A stretch of 64,000 nt of DNA from Apostichopus japonicus (GCF_037975245.1 NC_092563.1:29723960-29787959); one strand, 5' to 3'. Numbered from the stretch's first letter, positions 27,339 to 41,265 are shown. Notes: generated by a model not told the origin, from the sequence alone. Made by a program: numbers and translations.

Positions 27339-28196
27339 CATTACCCTCGGATGAGTGTTGAACATCAATAATTAAAATCTGGTATACAAGTAATTTTTGT
27401 TGTTTGCTAAAATTGCGTTTAACACTAAATTTTCTTCGTATTTAAATAGATTCTGTTATGACTAATTTCTTAAAAACCGTTTCAGGCGTTACAGGCGTAT
27501 CTAGGCGTTACATTTGCACTTGTGACAGTGGGATCAATCTTCCTTTTTTTTCGAACAATCAATTGAATCTTGCAGGGAAACTATCACGTCTTGTAAAGAT
27601 CGCATTCAGTGGTCAGGAAATTAAAAGGCATTCTATGTTTACTTTTACCTCACAAAATTGCCTACGTTAATGAAGCCAAAGGTTTGGTGAACATTGGAAG
27701 GTTTTCAAAAAAGGTTCGATCGAACAATACATTGAACACAGTCGGTCCTGCTTTGTAGGTCTCTATGACTCTAGGACAGTTGCGTCTAAGGACTGTATCT
27801 ACTGTACTAGATAAACAAATAAGGTAAACATCGAAAATAAATTCACACGAATAGGCTATTATAGACTCGAATGTGTCGGGAAGTTCAATCGATAAGTTTA
27901 TCAATTGTTACCAGCTATTTTCAATTAGTAGGCCGTGTTTCTGTAGTTACCACGGTTGCTTCATGTTGTACTCTTAGAATATATAACTCATAGGCAAAGT
28001 CGAAAACGTCACCAAACGTATGAAATGGAAAGCCTCCTTCTTCCTAATTTGTTTTTACATCTGTTATACCAATTGCTATATATATATATATATATATTAC
28101 CGGTTTCAAACCTCTGGACATACAATCTGCAATGGCTCTGCAATTACACGTACAAAAATAGAGGGCGCCCGGTATATGGTTACTTTCAGCTGACAT
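27334..28196. other. No gene recognised; SINE fragment at 28097-28135
   Basis: Non-coding. ACCGGTTTCAAACCT and GGACATACAATC at 28097-28135 match the body of the SINE at 22940-23089, and a short TA tract precedes them. Confidence 0.55.
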
Positions 28197-29430
28197 CAGG
28201 CCTCGACAAATTTTTTTAAAACTACTCGCCAACTGGCGACCGAGTCTAAAATTCTACTCTCCAAAACGTTAAATTTACTCGCCATTTTCCCCGCTAATTT
28301 TGTGTGTGATATAATCCTAGGTAGTATGGCCTAACTTAGGATATGGCCGTATAGTGTTACTGTTAGTTGTTTACAGCAAAAACGATCTATTTAAATTGTG
28401 GTTCGTCAAAACTGTTTAAAACATGATATATGTGAAAATATAAAATGGTGAAACATTGTAAGCATTGTTTAGGACACAAAAATAAGCAATGGCATTGCTG
28501 ACAATCTGTAACTTTCACTTGACATGACATCAGACTACTGTGTCAGTCAGTGTATACATGTGTTAGTATCGTTTATAAGTTAAGATAACGCTTGACACTG
28601 GCAATTATTATTATTATTATCGATCGATTACTGAGTGTCGGACTTACAGCTTTCATTTGGTCGGGTCTCGAAAATTATCAATTTTTTTGGACTAAAAATT
28701 AATCCAATAAACTTCCTGTTGTTCATTTCGAGATATGTAATGTTATTTCGGTAAAATTATTATTTTACGTTTGTTCCCTTGAAAGTTCTGTTCGTATCAC
28801 ACTACTTTTCGTAAAAAGTCACCGCACCTGAAAAATATCCGTACATAATGTACGTATAAAATAGTAAGCGATTTCACACAGTTATCTCCCATTGACATTG
28901 GTCGTTGAACAAAAATGCGATTTGGACTTGCTTAAAGTTCACTGCAATAAACTTCTGTGATACTTCTGTGATACTTGAAAAACTATTTGTGAAAATACGC
29001 GGGCTTTTTTTTTTTGGGGGGGGGGGGCTCACATTCTGTTTCTGCTAAGGTAACCGCGAATACTGCTTGCTTAGTTATCTTTGGGGAAATGAATAAATGA
29101 TGGTGTCGAATGAAGTTGAATCGTTTGAAGATACGGATGGGGGGGGGGGGGGGGATTGGCAAACTAGTTCATCTGATGAGTTCTTCTAGTTCTAGTTCTT
29201 CTAGTTATTCACCTACATGTAACAGTGCACTTGATAATACTACCGTGATGTGTAACATTAGGCAATAGGCCTTTCTTGATTGGCTCACAAGTTAATAGTA
29301 AGCCTATCGTATAAAGTCAGTGAGCGAATGACCCACTCGCCAAAATGTCGAGCGTAATGCATTTTTTGCTCGCCAGTCGCAAAATTCTACTCGCCATTGG
29401 CGAGTTGGCGACCGTATTTGTCGAGGCCTG
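28197..29430. mobile_element. Non-autonomous hAT-like DNA transposon, 1234 bp
   Basis: The ends are 15-bp perfect inverted repeats, CAGGCCTCGACAAAT and ATTTGTCGAGGCCTG. They are flanked by 8-bp direct repeats GCTGACAT (28189-28196) and GCTGACAA (29431-29438), differing at one base. CAG-type ends and 8-bp duplications are typical of hAT elements. Short ACTCGCCA/TGGCGA words are clustered next to both ends, as expected for transposase-binding subterminal repeats. The interior has poly(G) tracts and no transposase frame. Confidence 0.9.
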
Positions 29431-29438
29431 GCTGACAA

Positions 29439-30390
29439 CAAAATTTTAAAGTGTAATCAAATTATATTAACAAATAACAACAAAATAAAGACGGATTAAT
29501 TCTTCTTTCTTGGCTCAGCATATTCCCAGATGCTTCATTTCTTTGAATTTTCACTCTGCATATTACGATGAATAGAAACACTAACCCCTGTTTCCAAAAA
29601 GAATTACGAGCCAAGTTTAAACAATAATCACGTTTTATGGGACAAATAAAGAGAAACACACACACATTTCTTGCGCCAAATTTTGCTTGTCCTTTGTGAT
29701 CTCTAAGGTAGTCTCGAGAAAACGAATAGTGTTTCAGCCATGCACGAGTCAAACTGAATATATAATTCAATCAAATTTAACAAATTTAATAATTGATCTT
29801 TTTCAAGTTAAGCTTGGTCTTTTTTCCATCAATGTGTTATATATTTTAATCAAAGTTTGCAACTACGTACATCATGACCCAGATGACGGAAAGGCCAAAT
29901 CACTTTATGTTTTTTTTTTATCTCGAAATTTCGAACAAATCGTAGATGAAATGTGAAGGTCACAAACGTGGTTAAAGATAAATTTGCCATGCAGGTCTGC
30001 CTTCACACTTGACAAAAGTTGTGTCAAGTGTAAATTTAAGTAACTCATTAACGTATGAAACAAATTCTAATTAATGAAACAATTGATAAGATCGATTTGG
30101 TCGCAAAACAATTACAGAAAACAAAGAGAGAAATTAACTATATTTCCTGTACATTATATTTGGGTTCTTCATATTGGGAAACTTATTTGAAAAAAATACA
30201 AGGGCAACTAAAATACAGCATTTCTACGCAAGTGGGTCAATTTTTGTGTGTAAAGTATCAGCCAACAGTCCTTCATCATGAAACACATGCGATGGTACGT
30301 GATCTGAAGAAGCTATAGTACGATAGGCGATATAGCCTAGTCTTGTAATGCAGGATCATGTGTGTGATCTGTTCCTATTATGTGCACATT
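29439..30390. other. No gene recognised
   Basis: AT-rich non-coding sequence. The open frames at 29462-29956 and 30055-30318 have no recognisable domain. Confidence 0.5.
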
Positions 30391-30392
30391 GA

Positions 30393-31982
<1,590 letters not shown>

Positions 31983-32044
31983 GAATGTTTAGCAAGTGGT
32001 ATGACGGATATATAGTAAATAAATAAAGAATAACACACCAGAAT

Positions 32045-32155
32045 AATTACACTTCATGTCAAGTTTCGTCCTTTTGGGACTCATCAGGCCAAGTTAGGAA
32101 TCGAGCCCCCGGATCTTGTGTCACAGACCGATGTCCGTACCACTCGACCACAGTG
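32045..32155 (-). mobile_element. tRNA-type SINE with a hammerhead-ribozyme-like core
   Basis: On the minus strand TGGTCGAGTGGTACGG (32135-32150) is an A box of tRNA-Ser type and GGCTCGATTCC (32097-32107) a B box. Nine bases further on comes CTGATGA (32081-32087), then GTCC, CAAAA, GGAC, then GAAAC (ending at 32063). These match the conserved CUGANGA, stem II hairpin and GAAA of a hammerhead ribozyme. ACTT and AAGT (32061-32064 and 32051-32054) could form stem III with a 6-nt loop. However, the next base, at the cleavage position, is G, and I find no stem I, so self-cleavage by this copy is doubtful. Confidence 0.6.
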
Positions 32156-32160
32156 ATTGT

Positions 32161-34277
32161 AATGGTATGTGAATGCATCCCAGCTAGGTAGGTCGATAGG
32201 TAGGTAGATATATATACGCAGGATCCAGGAATCGACTCAACTTTACGAATCACGTTTAGAAGTAGTCTTGCTCAAGACCGTGGAGATCATTTTCCGATAT
32301 ATATATTCACAATCTCGAATATCTACCAGACCGCCCTCTATTTACACCTCGGTTGGCTGTTCGGAGCATGCAGGGGTTCTTCGGAATAATAATGGAGCTC
32401 TGCGTCAAATAATATGGTGACGGGGCTGGCCGTATTATACAGATTGGCAAGAACAAACAGACAGTCTAGATTGTTTAAAAGCAGATATAATATCGTTAAC
32501 TAGACTTCTCGGACTTCTGTTAAAGATCATGCGCAGTATATATTCCCTTTCGAAACGACTCTTGGTACTTAACTTGGTACTTAATTTGGTACTTAACACC
32601 CTTCGCGATCACATGGTTACAGTCTCGATGTGAGGGGACTGGGCCCGGGGGTTGAGAGAGTGGATCAACTTCTTTGGTTTTTCGTGCGCATGCTCTCCTC
32701 TAGTGTGAGCCAATACTTGTTTTCTAGCATAATTATTTGAACTCGTACGCAACGTCGTGGATTTATTCTCATAAACTCGTTGCCTGGGAAAGCATTAAGA
32801 TTAGGTTCCCTATTATCATAATTATAAATATTCAAAAGTTTTTTTTTTAATACAATCTTGATTTAAGCTATAATTATACATCTATATTATCTAATGAGAA
32901 TGCACCACTTGAAGTATCAACTTTGATTTGTTTTTGTTGTAGAGAACTCCCCCCCCCCCAACCCCACCTACTCCGCCTACATTGGAGTACACTCAAGGAA
33001 CCCAGGGTCACCACCCTCCCAGCCTCCTTTATATATAGAATCATAAATCTGCCCCTGAATGATGAACATCAACAACGTCAATGTTCACATGCCTTGGCCA
33101 ACGCTAAAATCCTCTAAAAATGTACCTTTCAAGTAAGAGCGCCCCTGTTTATCCTAGACCCGTATAAGAGTGAGCTAAATTAATTATCAACTTCGTTTTG
33201 TCTTAGAAGGCAAAATAGCTGTTTGATCGAAAATATCCCTCTTCTTCAGCCAATTTCAACAACGGCTTTCAGTTAGATCCAAAGAATGGAATTTCGAAGT
33301 GTACATTTTCCGTAACGTCTGTGTGTGGATTAACACATAAGATTTATCATCGCTACTCGGTGCCGAAGTTTGTAAGAACTTGCTGCAGGGTAGACCCGTG
33401 TGAGACAATGTTTCCCATTAATATCATCCAATCCCCACCCCTCTGTCCTGATTTTTCCATTAGTTCAAGGGTATCAAACACAGTTAGTTTGTTCAGCAGT
33501 TAAAGAATACACAACATTATCATATTGATTACTGGTAATCACCCGTTACATTAAAAGGAACAGCAAATGTACGTCACACTGTCAAATTTACGGCGGCTCA
33601 CAAAAGCCATGAAAGTAGAACATGTTTCCACTTTCTATAACCCCGCCCTCCCCCACCCCCAACCCCATCCCCTCCCTATCCCCATCCCCTCCCCCATCCT
33701 TTTCTCTTCCTCCCATTTTTCGTCGTCAGCCATTAAAGTCACACGTGAGACAACAACAATAGAAAATGATATGGAAAATGTAGGGAAAACAAGAAAAGGC
33801 AGATGCACAGTTATAGAGCAAACACAGGTAATAAAGTTTCTTTCTATGGTGTTTCTTTGCCTCCGTACAGACTTTGATGAAACTGGAAAGGATTTGAGAA
33901 CGATATACTTGAAGATACCTGAAAGTCGGTCGCTATATCATTATTTGCTCTGCTTTAGCTAAGAGCTTCTCGCTTGAAATAGTTTACTATTCCAGGATAC
34001 AGTATTCTTGAAAGTGAAACAAAACTACATTTTTAGACACTTTTTGAAGTTTCTTTGATTATACTTTCCGGCTGTAAAAGGTACTGTGAATCGTTGGCGC
34101 ACAAGTTCATCTAAACCGAGGGAATTGCCCTGTGTCAATGCAAGCACATGAACAGTTACCTGTGAAGTTAAAACGCTGTGGAGCTGTGTCGCTAACATAC
34201 ATGACTTTTAAATATTGTTCTTGGCCGCGTTTTACTTCGAAGATAAAGCTAAATAGATTTACCAGTACTTTGAAGAT
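32161..34277. other. No gene recognised; upstream of the second GPCR
   Basis: Non-coding. It has a TAGGTAGGTAG-type patch near 32190, a small GGTACTTAA repeat near 32570, and poly(C)-rich pyrimidine tracts near 32950 and 33645-33710. The open frame at 33567-33962 is low-complexity Pro-rich with no domain. Confidence 0.5.
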
Positions 34278-35330
34278 ATGGCGATGAACTCCAGCAACAT
34301 TCCCGAGGAAACATTTTCTCTAAGGTTAGATATTTTCCCGCTTTCTCTTTATCTACTCGTGCACGGAGCAGTGATTTTTCTGACCCTTGTTGGTAATTAT
34401 GTCGTAGTTACAACGGTAGTGAAGGACCGTTTAACCCAAACTCCGAACAATATTTTCCTCTGCAGTTTGGCGGTAACCGATTTTCTGACTGGTTTAACCG
34501 CTGTACCGGCCGCAATGTTCGCGCGCATTGTTATTAGTAGAGTGACTTGCCTGGCTGGCGTTAGACCGTTCTTTTTCGCCCCAGCGTTCATTTTCTGTGC
34601 AATTTCTATGGGTCATTTGATTGTCTTAACCGTTGACAGACTTATCGCGGTTTCTTCACCGTTAAAGTATCCGCTTATTATGACGAAGTCCAAATGTAAA
34701 ATCATCCTCGCCTCAATTTGGATACTCGGTTTTGGATTTGGCACGATGCCGGCCATTGGTGGGCTTAAATATCCCAATCAGTGGGTGTGTGGAAATGTCC
34801 CATACAAATCTGGCACAGTGGCGCTTCATTCGTTGCTTGCGGCTGGTTTTACACCAACAATATCTGCAATTCTGCTTTGCGGTTACGCGCGCATCTTCAT
34901 GATTGCGCAACGACACCTTAAAGAAGTCTCCAAACGTCGACGTACTGGAATGGACGAAGAAAAAGTTCGCAATTTGGAATCTAAATCTCGAATGAAAGCA
35001 ACTGTTACCGCGGTGTTAGTGGTGTTGATATTTAGCATCTGTTGGTTGCCGATGTCTATCAAATTGGTTATCGACGTTCTTTACGATCCACCTGAAGATG
35101 TACAATTTATTTATCAAACCGTAGTAGAGTTCATGGCCTATTGTAATTCTGCGATTAATCCGATTCTTTACGCCCTCAGAAACAAGAAATACAGAGATTC
35201 ATTTAAAGTGGCACTGTGCATATGTTGTCCGTTCGTTCTCAAGAGTGAAAAGAAAGAAAAGGGTGGTACAAGTCAGGTAGTGAGTTCCAAGACCACATCT
35301 ATCTCAAACACTTCCTCAATTCGTGGTTAA
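34278..35330 (+). CDS. Rhodopsin-like (class A) GPCR, intronless, paralogue 2
   Basis: A 350-residue seven-helix receptor, complete in one exon. By eye it is about three-quarters identical to the receptor at 20658 through residue 313, with no gaps. It shares GN at 39-40, Asp68, Asp120-Arg121-Leu122, Cys91/Cys171, CWLP and NPILY. It keeps the conserved helix 4 Trp (Trp148) that paralogue 1 lacks. The C-terminal tails are unrelated: this one has CICC just after helix 8 (possible palmitoylation) and a Lys/Ser/Thr-rich end. Only one N-terminal sequon (NSS) remains. The start MAMNSSN matches paralogue 1. The ligand is unknown, and Ala at 3.32 argues against a classical amine receptor. The tandem same-strand arrangement suggests local duplication. 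Confidence 0.94.
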   Translation: MAMNSSNIPEETFSLRLDIFPLSLYLLVHGAVIFLTLVGNYVVVTTVVKDRLTQTPNNIFLCSLAVTDFLTGLTAVPAAMFARIVISRVTCLAGVRPFFFAPAFIFCAISMGHLIVLTVDRLIAVSSPLKYPLIMTKSKCKIILASIWILGFGFGTMPAIGGLKYPNQWVCGNVPYKSGTVALHSLLAAGFTPTISAILLCGYARIFMIAQRHLKEVSKRRRTGMDEEKVRNLESKSRMKATVTAVLVVLIFSICWLPMSIKLVIDVLYDPPEDVQFIYQTVVEFMAYCNSAINPILYALRNKKYRDSFKVALCICCPFVLKSEKKEKGGTSQVVSSKTTSISNTSSIRG

Positions 35331-35873
35331 AGATTTCATGCGAATCTGGGTCTAAAACCAAACTAACTCTAACATATATGTCGAATACACGAGGTGAACT
35401 TAACTGCAATTGTAAGTTGATTAAGTTACAATTAATCATGTATCACAGTGAATTGTCTCGATTTGCATTTTCAAATATTACTTAAGTTGTTGTTGTTCTA
35501 ATAACAAATAAAAGTGGTTAAACGTATATAAATTATTCCGGTTAACCGTTTCGCACAACAAGTTTTTCGCACAAAAGGCCAATCTGCTTTAAATTCATGG
35601 CATATTCTATTTGCCAATTTCGTATTGATATACGAACGTATAGGCCTATAATATATACATGACGTTATGTAGGCTAAGCGTTCAAACAAGTGGAAAAGTG
35701 ACTTCAGCTATTTTGATATACTTACAGAATTTAGTAAAATCGATGGCATTTGACGTGCATGTATAGTCTAAGTGAGAATTGATTTGAACAACGTTGTAAC
35801 AATATCAGTAGCATTAAGAGTAACCAATAACAATGTTTGATATATTGTGGAATTTGGTCATACTACACATGGT
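35331..35873. other. No gene recognised
   Basis: 3' flank of the second GPCR, AT-rich. It shows no match to the 3' flank of the first receptor. Confidence 0.5.
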
Positions 35874-35881
35874 GTTGTGTC

Positions 35882-37344
35882 CATAGGCGTACGGGACCAT
35901 TTCAGTTTGGGGGGCAGACCTTTTTGTGCCCGAAAGTTCCCGTGACACTATCTAAGCGGAGCGCCACCATCGGTTGGCGCGTAGCGTACAAGAAAATTTT
36001 TGGCACACAATGCCTCTCAGATTGCCGGAAACGGCACTTCTGAGGCCTTGCAAGTTGCATCTAAACATTCTTTATTTTATAATCTCACGTTTTAGAAATT
36101 TACACTTCCCCAAAAATTTGGTAAATTAGAAGAAGAAAAAATGGTAACATCACTTTGAATGGGAAAAATTGGACAGTATATTTTTAAAGCTCCTATTTAG
36201 TTACCTTATTTATTACTTTAACACAGTACTCAGCTACCTCCAGAAAAACATACATTGTTCAACGACACATAGGCGGGATAATGTCGCTGTGTCGGATGAG
36301 ACTGCAATTTGTCTCACAAAAAAGTATAAAATATAACAAAGAATATGATAAACCTGTACTTGTAGGCTTGTAGGCACTACCCCCCCCCCCCCCCACCATC
36401 CATGAAAAAGAAAATGTTTCTTATATACTCATGTTGGGGATGTCCAGGTCAAGGGTGGTGGAAGCACTTTTAATCTGGAGGAGGGGGCACCGACATCAAA
36501 AGGGCACTTTGCAGAATATGGATTGGACTGATGCAGCCTTACATTTAGTACCCTTTATAACTCTTATTGTATTATCTTATTTGTGTATACACATCACTCC
36601 ATCAACGCCCCCCCCCCCTTAAAGGAAAATATACATACTAGCACTGCGATATCCAATGCGCAAATTGGGAAACAAGGAACAAGTTTTCTTTTGAGACAAA
36701 ATGAGGTGAAATCATGCTAGTTGCTAATGCAGGAATCTTCCGAATTAGAGGGTTTTTTCTTGTTAATATCCTAACAAATTTTTTCCATTCGAAATAGCTT
36801 TGAGTTTGACCCACAGAAATTCATTAAAAGTCACGGGCTTAGCCAGGATTTGCAAAGTTGTCTGCACGACTATCTGAGCGGAGCGCCACCATCGGTTGGC
36901 GCGGAGCGCACTAGAAAATTTTTGGTTTTACAAACCCCTCAGATGGCCGGAAACGGCCCTTCCCGAGTGTTCATTCTGGTTCCCTGGCCTATTGCTAACT
37001 TGAGGCACCTCAATTTTTATGTAGAAAAAAGGCACATTTTTAACCTGAGGAAAAGTGGGGGGCACGTGCCCCCTGTGCCCCCGCCCCCCGGTTCCGCCGC
37101 CCTTGGTCCAGGTATACAATTGATTAGTTAAAAAAAAAATTGATTGTGCAAAAAGCGTGGTAGCCCAGATGAACTGCGCTTACGGTGGTGTTACACGGAA
37201 ATATTCGGGCATCATGATGCTAAATAAAGAAAATCATGGAATTGTCGGGCAAAAATTTGAAAAGATTCGGGCAAGCTACTGCATATATTTCCAGAGCACA
37301 AGAAATTCGGGCAAAAGTCCTGAAAAATTCGGGCAGCCTAAAAA

Positions 37345-37376
<32 letters not shown>

Positions 37377-37498
37377 TTTTTTCTCCTCTTAGGCTGCCCG
37401 AATTTTTCAGGACTTTTGCCCGAATTTCTTGTCCTCTGGAAATTTGGGGGGGCAGTCTGCCCCCCTGCCCCCCCCCCCCCCCGCCTCGTACGCCTATG
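35882..37498. mobile_element. Non-autonomous hAT-like DNA transposon, 1617 bp
   Basis: The terminal inverted repeats CATAGGCGTACG and CGTACGCCTATG are exact. Perfect 8-bp direct repeats GTTGTGTC flank them (35874-35881 and 37499-37506), which is the hAT signature. The block GCGGAGCGCCACCATCGG, followed by TTGGCGCG and GAAAATTTTTGG, occurs at both about 35956 and 36877, so part of the left end is duplicated inside or a related copy is nested. Long C/G tracts (36380, 36608, 37470) and a large hairpin near the right end are also present. No transposase frame is seen. Confidence 0.9.
37288..37441. repeat. Long hairpin inside the hAT-like element
   Basis: CCAGAG..ACAAGAAATTCGGGC, AAAAGTCCTGAAAAATTCGG and GCAGCCTAA on the left are mirrored by the reverse complement on the right. 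The loop is a TA tract. Arms are about 55 bases and nearly perfect. Confidence 0.85.
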
Positions 37499-37506
37499 GT
37501 TGTGTC

Positions 37507-37929
37507 GTAATCTCAAAAGGCACTAATGATATTTAACGTGTTTTCCGGGAAAGTCCTTGAGTAAACTTTGCATATGTGTTCTATTATTCTTTGAGTCGGA
37601 TCGTTAAATGTAGTTAAATTTATGTCACAAAAAAAATTGGTTTTGCGTCTTCTTCTTTTTATTGGGGGGGGGGGGGGTGGGGAAGGAGAATGGAAAGTTC
37701 CGGAAGTTTGATATTTCTTATACACGACGGTCCAACTTATCGTCACATCACGTGTTCTGATGTTTGCATTAGCAGTGTGGTGCGCAAGGCGGAGTTGGAA
37801 GGGCGGTTGGATGAGCGGAATGGGCCCACCTCCATCGTCAGACAGGGGAGAACGTTCATTTGATGGGGATTATTTCCTATTCTTTCTTTTTTAACAATGC
37901 AAGAGTATTTATTAAACACTCTGGCGTAT
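37507..37929. other. No gene recognised
   Basis: Non-coding, with a poly(G) tract near 37664. Confidence 0.5.
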
Positions 37930-38605
37930 AAACATAAATAATAGTATGGATGGGAAAATAATTAAGCAAGTTTATACTACTAAGTTTTTAGGTGTAAATA
38001 TTGATTGTAAACTTAGCTGGCGCAACCATATTTCAACTATTTGCAGTATAATTGCACGGAATGTTGGCATATTATCTAAGTTGAAATATTATCTATCGGA
38101 AAACATACTCAGAACACTATACCAGACCCTGGTTGTCCCGCATCTCACTTATTGTTCCATTATTTGGTCTGGTACATACAACACCAACCTTAACAATCTT
38201 ATAATACTCCAAAAGGCAGCCATTCGCCACATAACACACTCAGCCCCACGTGAGCACACCAGTCCCCTATCATCATACTCAACTTTGCACGATCTCAGTA
38301 AAGTTAAGCTTGCATTATTTGCCTACAAGACCTGGAATGGATTACTACCAGCTGCCTTTGACAATTTTTTAACCAGTAACAGAGATGTACATAATCATAA
38401 CACGAGGCATGCTAATCATGCCCACTATATAATCTCTACAATACCACCATTGGAACTTTAAGCCTACAAAACCCTGCAACAAAAACATGGAATCTTCTAA
38501 CGAACGATTTAAAGAGTAAAAAGTCAGTCACATCCTTTAAGAAGTGGTTTTGTAAGGAAATAATAGCTAGTTACTGACTAAAACAAAATTATACCTGTAT
38601 GTAAT

Positions 38606-38651
<46 letters not shown>

Positions 38652-38825
38652 AACATTTAATTTGTACTTATATTTATATATATGTATTTATACACATATA
38701 TATATTTTGTTTTTTCTTTTCTTTTCTTTTCTTTCTTCAGGGAGTCTTCCACATTGTTAAGCTTTTAAGCTTTATGGAAGACTTCCCTCCACTTTGTACT
38801 TTTGTGGCAAACAAATAAATAGACT
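37930..38825 (+). pseudogene. LINE 3' fragment (ORF2 C-terminus and 3' UTR)
   Basis: An open frame at 37946-38461 reads TKFLGVNIDCKLSWRNH, then ARNVGILSKLKYYL, VVPHLTYCSIIWSG and NLIILQKAAIRHIT. This is the thumb and C-terminal region of a jockey/CR1-like LINE reverse transcriptase. After a frameshift near 38460 the end continues as KTWNLLTNDLKSKKSVTSFKKW, stopping at about 38576. The 3' UTR contains a TA tract and a stem-loop (AGTCTTCCA ... TGGAAGACT, 38742-38785). The RT catalytic core is missing. Confidence 0.85.
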
Positions 38826-40835
38826 TAAATTACAGTCTAAATATGCCTTAGAATGCACCATTTGGAATCATTTGGAACTTCAACAAAAGCAAATCTGAGA
38901 AACAAACTTTCTTACGGATACTTGTAAAGGGCATTGCTTAGAGCATTTCAAGAAACTGAAGACATACAAACTTAACACGTATATTTACGTTATAGTATTA
39001 TGAATATAGCAGTCTCCTATATACTATTTTCTAACATTGTATATATTTATATTTAAGTATTTTCTTTCCAATAAAAATTAATTGAAAGTAAGCTACATAT
39101 GCATGATCAGTCACGAAGTCCATTTATAGGAACCAATTCAAAGACCCTTGCAAGAAGCAACAAAACCAAACCACCTTAAAAAGCGTGTAAATGTAGACTA
39201 ATAGATCATGCGCCCTCGATTAGCGCATGACTTGCTCATATAGCCATATATATAGAGAGAGCTACATAGAGTATCTATAGCTCTGGACTTGTTTATAGCT
39301 GTCGCTATTGTGTACAAGTCTGAAGTAAGTCACGGAGATAGTAGATCCCATCAATACACCAACTTGGATTTGAACAAAGATACAAAAATCACACTAAATC
39401 GTCAAGAAATAAGAAACAGATGTCTCAAATTTTATTTTGACCGCACCGAAAACGTCAAATATTATATGGCATTAAATGCTTCAAATTAAAAGAAGCAAAC
39501 ACAAAGGTAATTATCTCAATCAGTATATACATACATGTCCATAGTAGAGTTCCTCTATAAAGGAATTCTAGTCCATTGAAGAGAAGTCCGCCATCTTCAA
39601 TGAAAGCCATGCCAACCGACCGAACGAAAGATCAGAATTGGTACCAAACTGTCGCCAAAGCCACATCACACGTTCAAACCAACCGAACTGTGCAAACTAG
39701 AAAGTCTGCAAACCGATCGAGGTGCAAGTAGACCGTAACTATTAGTTATCTGACATCTCTAAACTCGTGAACGTTATTAGCAAACATGTGGTTGACAAAG
39801 CAACATCATTTTCGGCCATGAACATATAAGTAATATATATCCTAATCAATACGGTTCTAAATCTAATGATAAGATTGATTATAATGTTGTATCTAAACAA
39901 TTTTAAAAGGAGGAATGCTTATATACTGTCGCAGAAACTTGCTACCGGCCTTGACTATAGCCTACCTTTATTTAACAAATATTGCTAGTTTTGAACATTT
40001 GACAAACTTAAAAATTTGTTGGTAAAATATTGTACATTATGGAACTTATAATGATGAGCACAATTGAACGGCTGCATGCATGTGTATATTTTCGCTTCCC
40101 TTATTGGCCACAGATATAAGTATACGAAACTTCTATAGGCGGCCTACTTCCAGTTTCGCTCTCTGCAGATAATACTGCAGAAGCTTACCAACTCTTACTT
40201 AACATTGTAACATTAATTTTAATGATTCACTGCTGTGTTTTTTGTTGTTTCAATAATGAGGATGGAAAGTTAAAACGTTCCTTTTGGATTCGCCCTATAC
40301 AATTAAATAGCTATTGCTAAGTAACTACTTATGGTTGTTTAAAACAAGTTATTCGATATCACATGTTGTCACATATTAAATTAGTTGATGACGTATAAGC
40401 AACCAATTAACTTGTATTTAATTCATAGAAAATATTTAACTCTCTAACTGCAAACTTAATATAAAAAAACTCTCGACGCCACAGCTTTGTTATCATAAGT
40501 TCCAGAAGTAGAACAATTTATTCTTTCAAAGAGACATAACATCGCAAGTTTCTTGCCAATGAATGGAACTCGTAAGTACAAATTCTTTTTTGTGTTTGTT
40601 TTTTTGTTCAATGTTCGTTCTGTCCATTCTGCCGTCGGCGTTCTTAATATAACTTTGTTGAATGAGGATAATACCTTTTACTTTTCCAATAATTAAATTA
40701 ACATACATACCCAGATTCCCAGGGTTTGCCGATTGTCAGAAACAACAATCACATATTCCAGTGAATCAAAATGCCCTTATTGTGCAGTAAACGATTTTAG
40801 TCAAAGCTTGACAATAGGTGACCAATTTTATAGCA
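38826..40835. other. No gene recognised
   Basis: AT-rich non-coding sequence. The open frames are short and lack any domain. Confidence 0.5.
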
Positions 40836-40837
40836 TA

Positions 40838-40882
40838 TTTTGTAGCATATTTTGTAGCATATGTTATAGCATAATTTGGGTG
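40838..40882. repeat. 15-bp tandem repeat (TATAGCATATTTTG type)
   Basis: Three to four imperfect copies of TTTTGTAGCATA. Confidence 0.75.
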
Positions 40883-40977
40883 TAATACCAATCAGAGAGT
40901 ATGCAACATACACTCACTCAACATTTAGTCAAATATTGAAACAAACACTAAGTATAGGTGTTTTTAACCATAAATTG

Positions 40978-41265
40978 GTAAAAGTAAAATGCAGACACTT
41001 TGCAAAAAAGCGCAAGACCTATTCGCAAATTTGGTTGGATATACATACGAACCCATACAGAGGATTTGGTATAACATAAATGCCCAACGTTTACTCTGTG
41101 TACGCATGATCTTAACCAGATTTGGGTAAAGTCTTGCTCCGATACAAGTAAAATGCAGACAACTGCAAAAATACAAATACTTTACGCAAACGTGGTTGTA
41201 TACATACGTACCCATGCATGAGGATTGGTATAATAGGAATGCCCAACGTTTATAGTGTGTATAGT
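40978..41265. repeat. Diverged tandem duplication, about 163-bp period
   Basis: AGTAAAATGCAGACA at about 40984 recurs at about 41147. Matching runs follow: CGCAAATTTGGTTGGATATA with CGCAAACGTGGTTGTATACA, and AATGCCCAACGTTTA in both. Its antisense reading is the source of a spurious 160-residue frame. Confidence 0.8.

Noticed and set aside
33567-33962. 131-residue Pro-rich frame
   Set aside because: The Pro-rich part is a CCCCATCCCC-type low-complexity tract; no domain or splice context.
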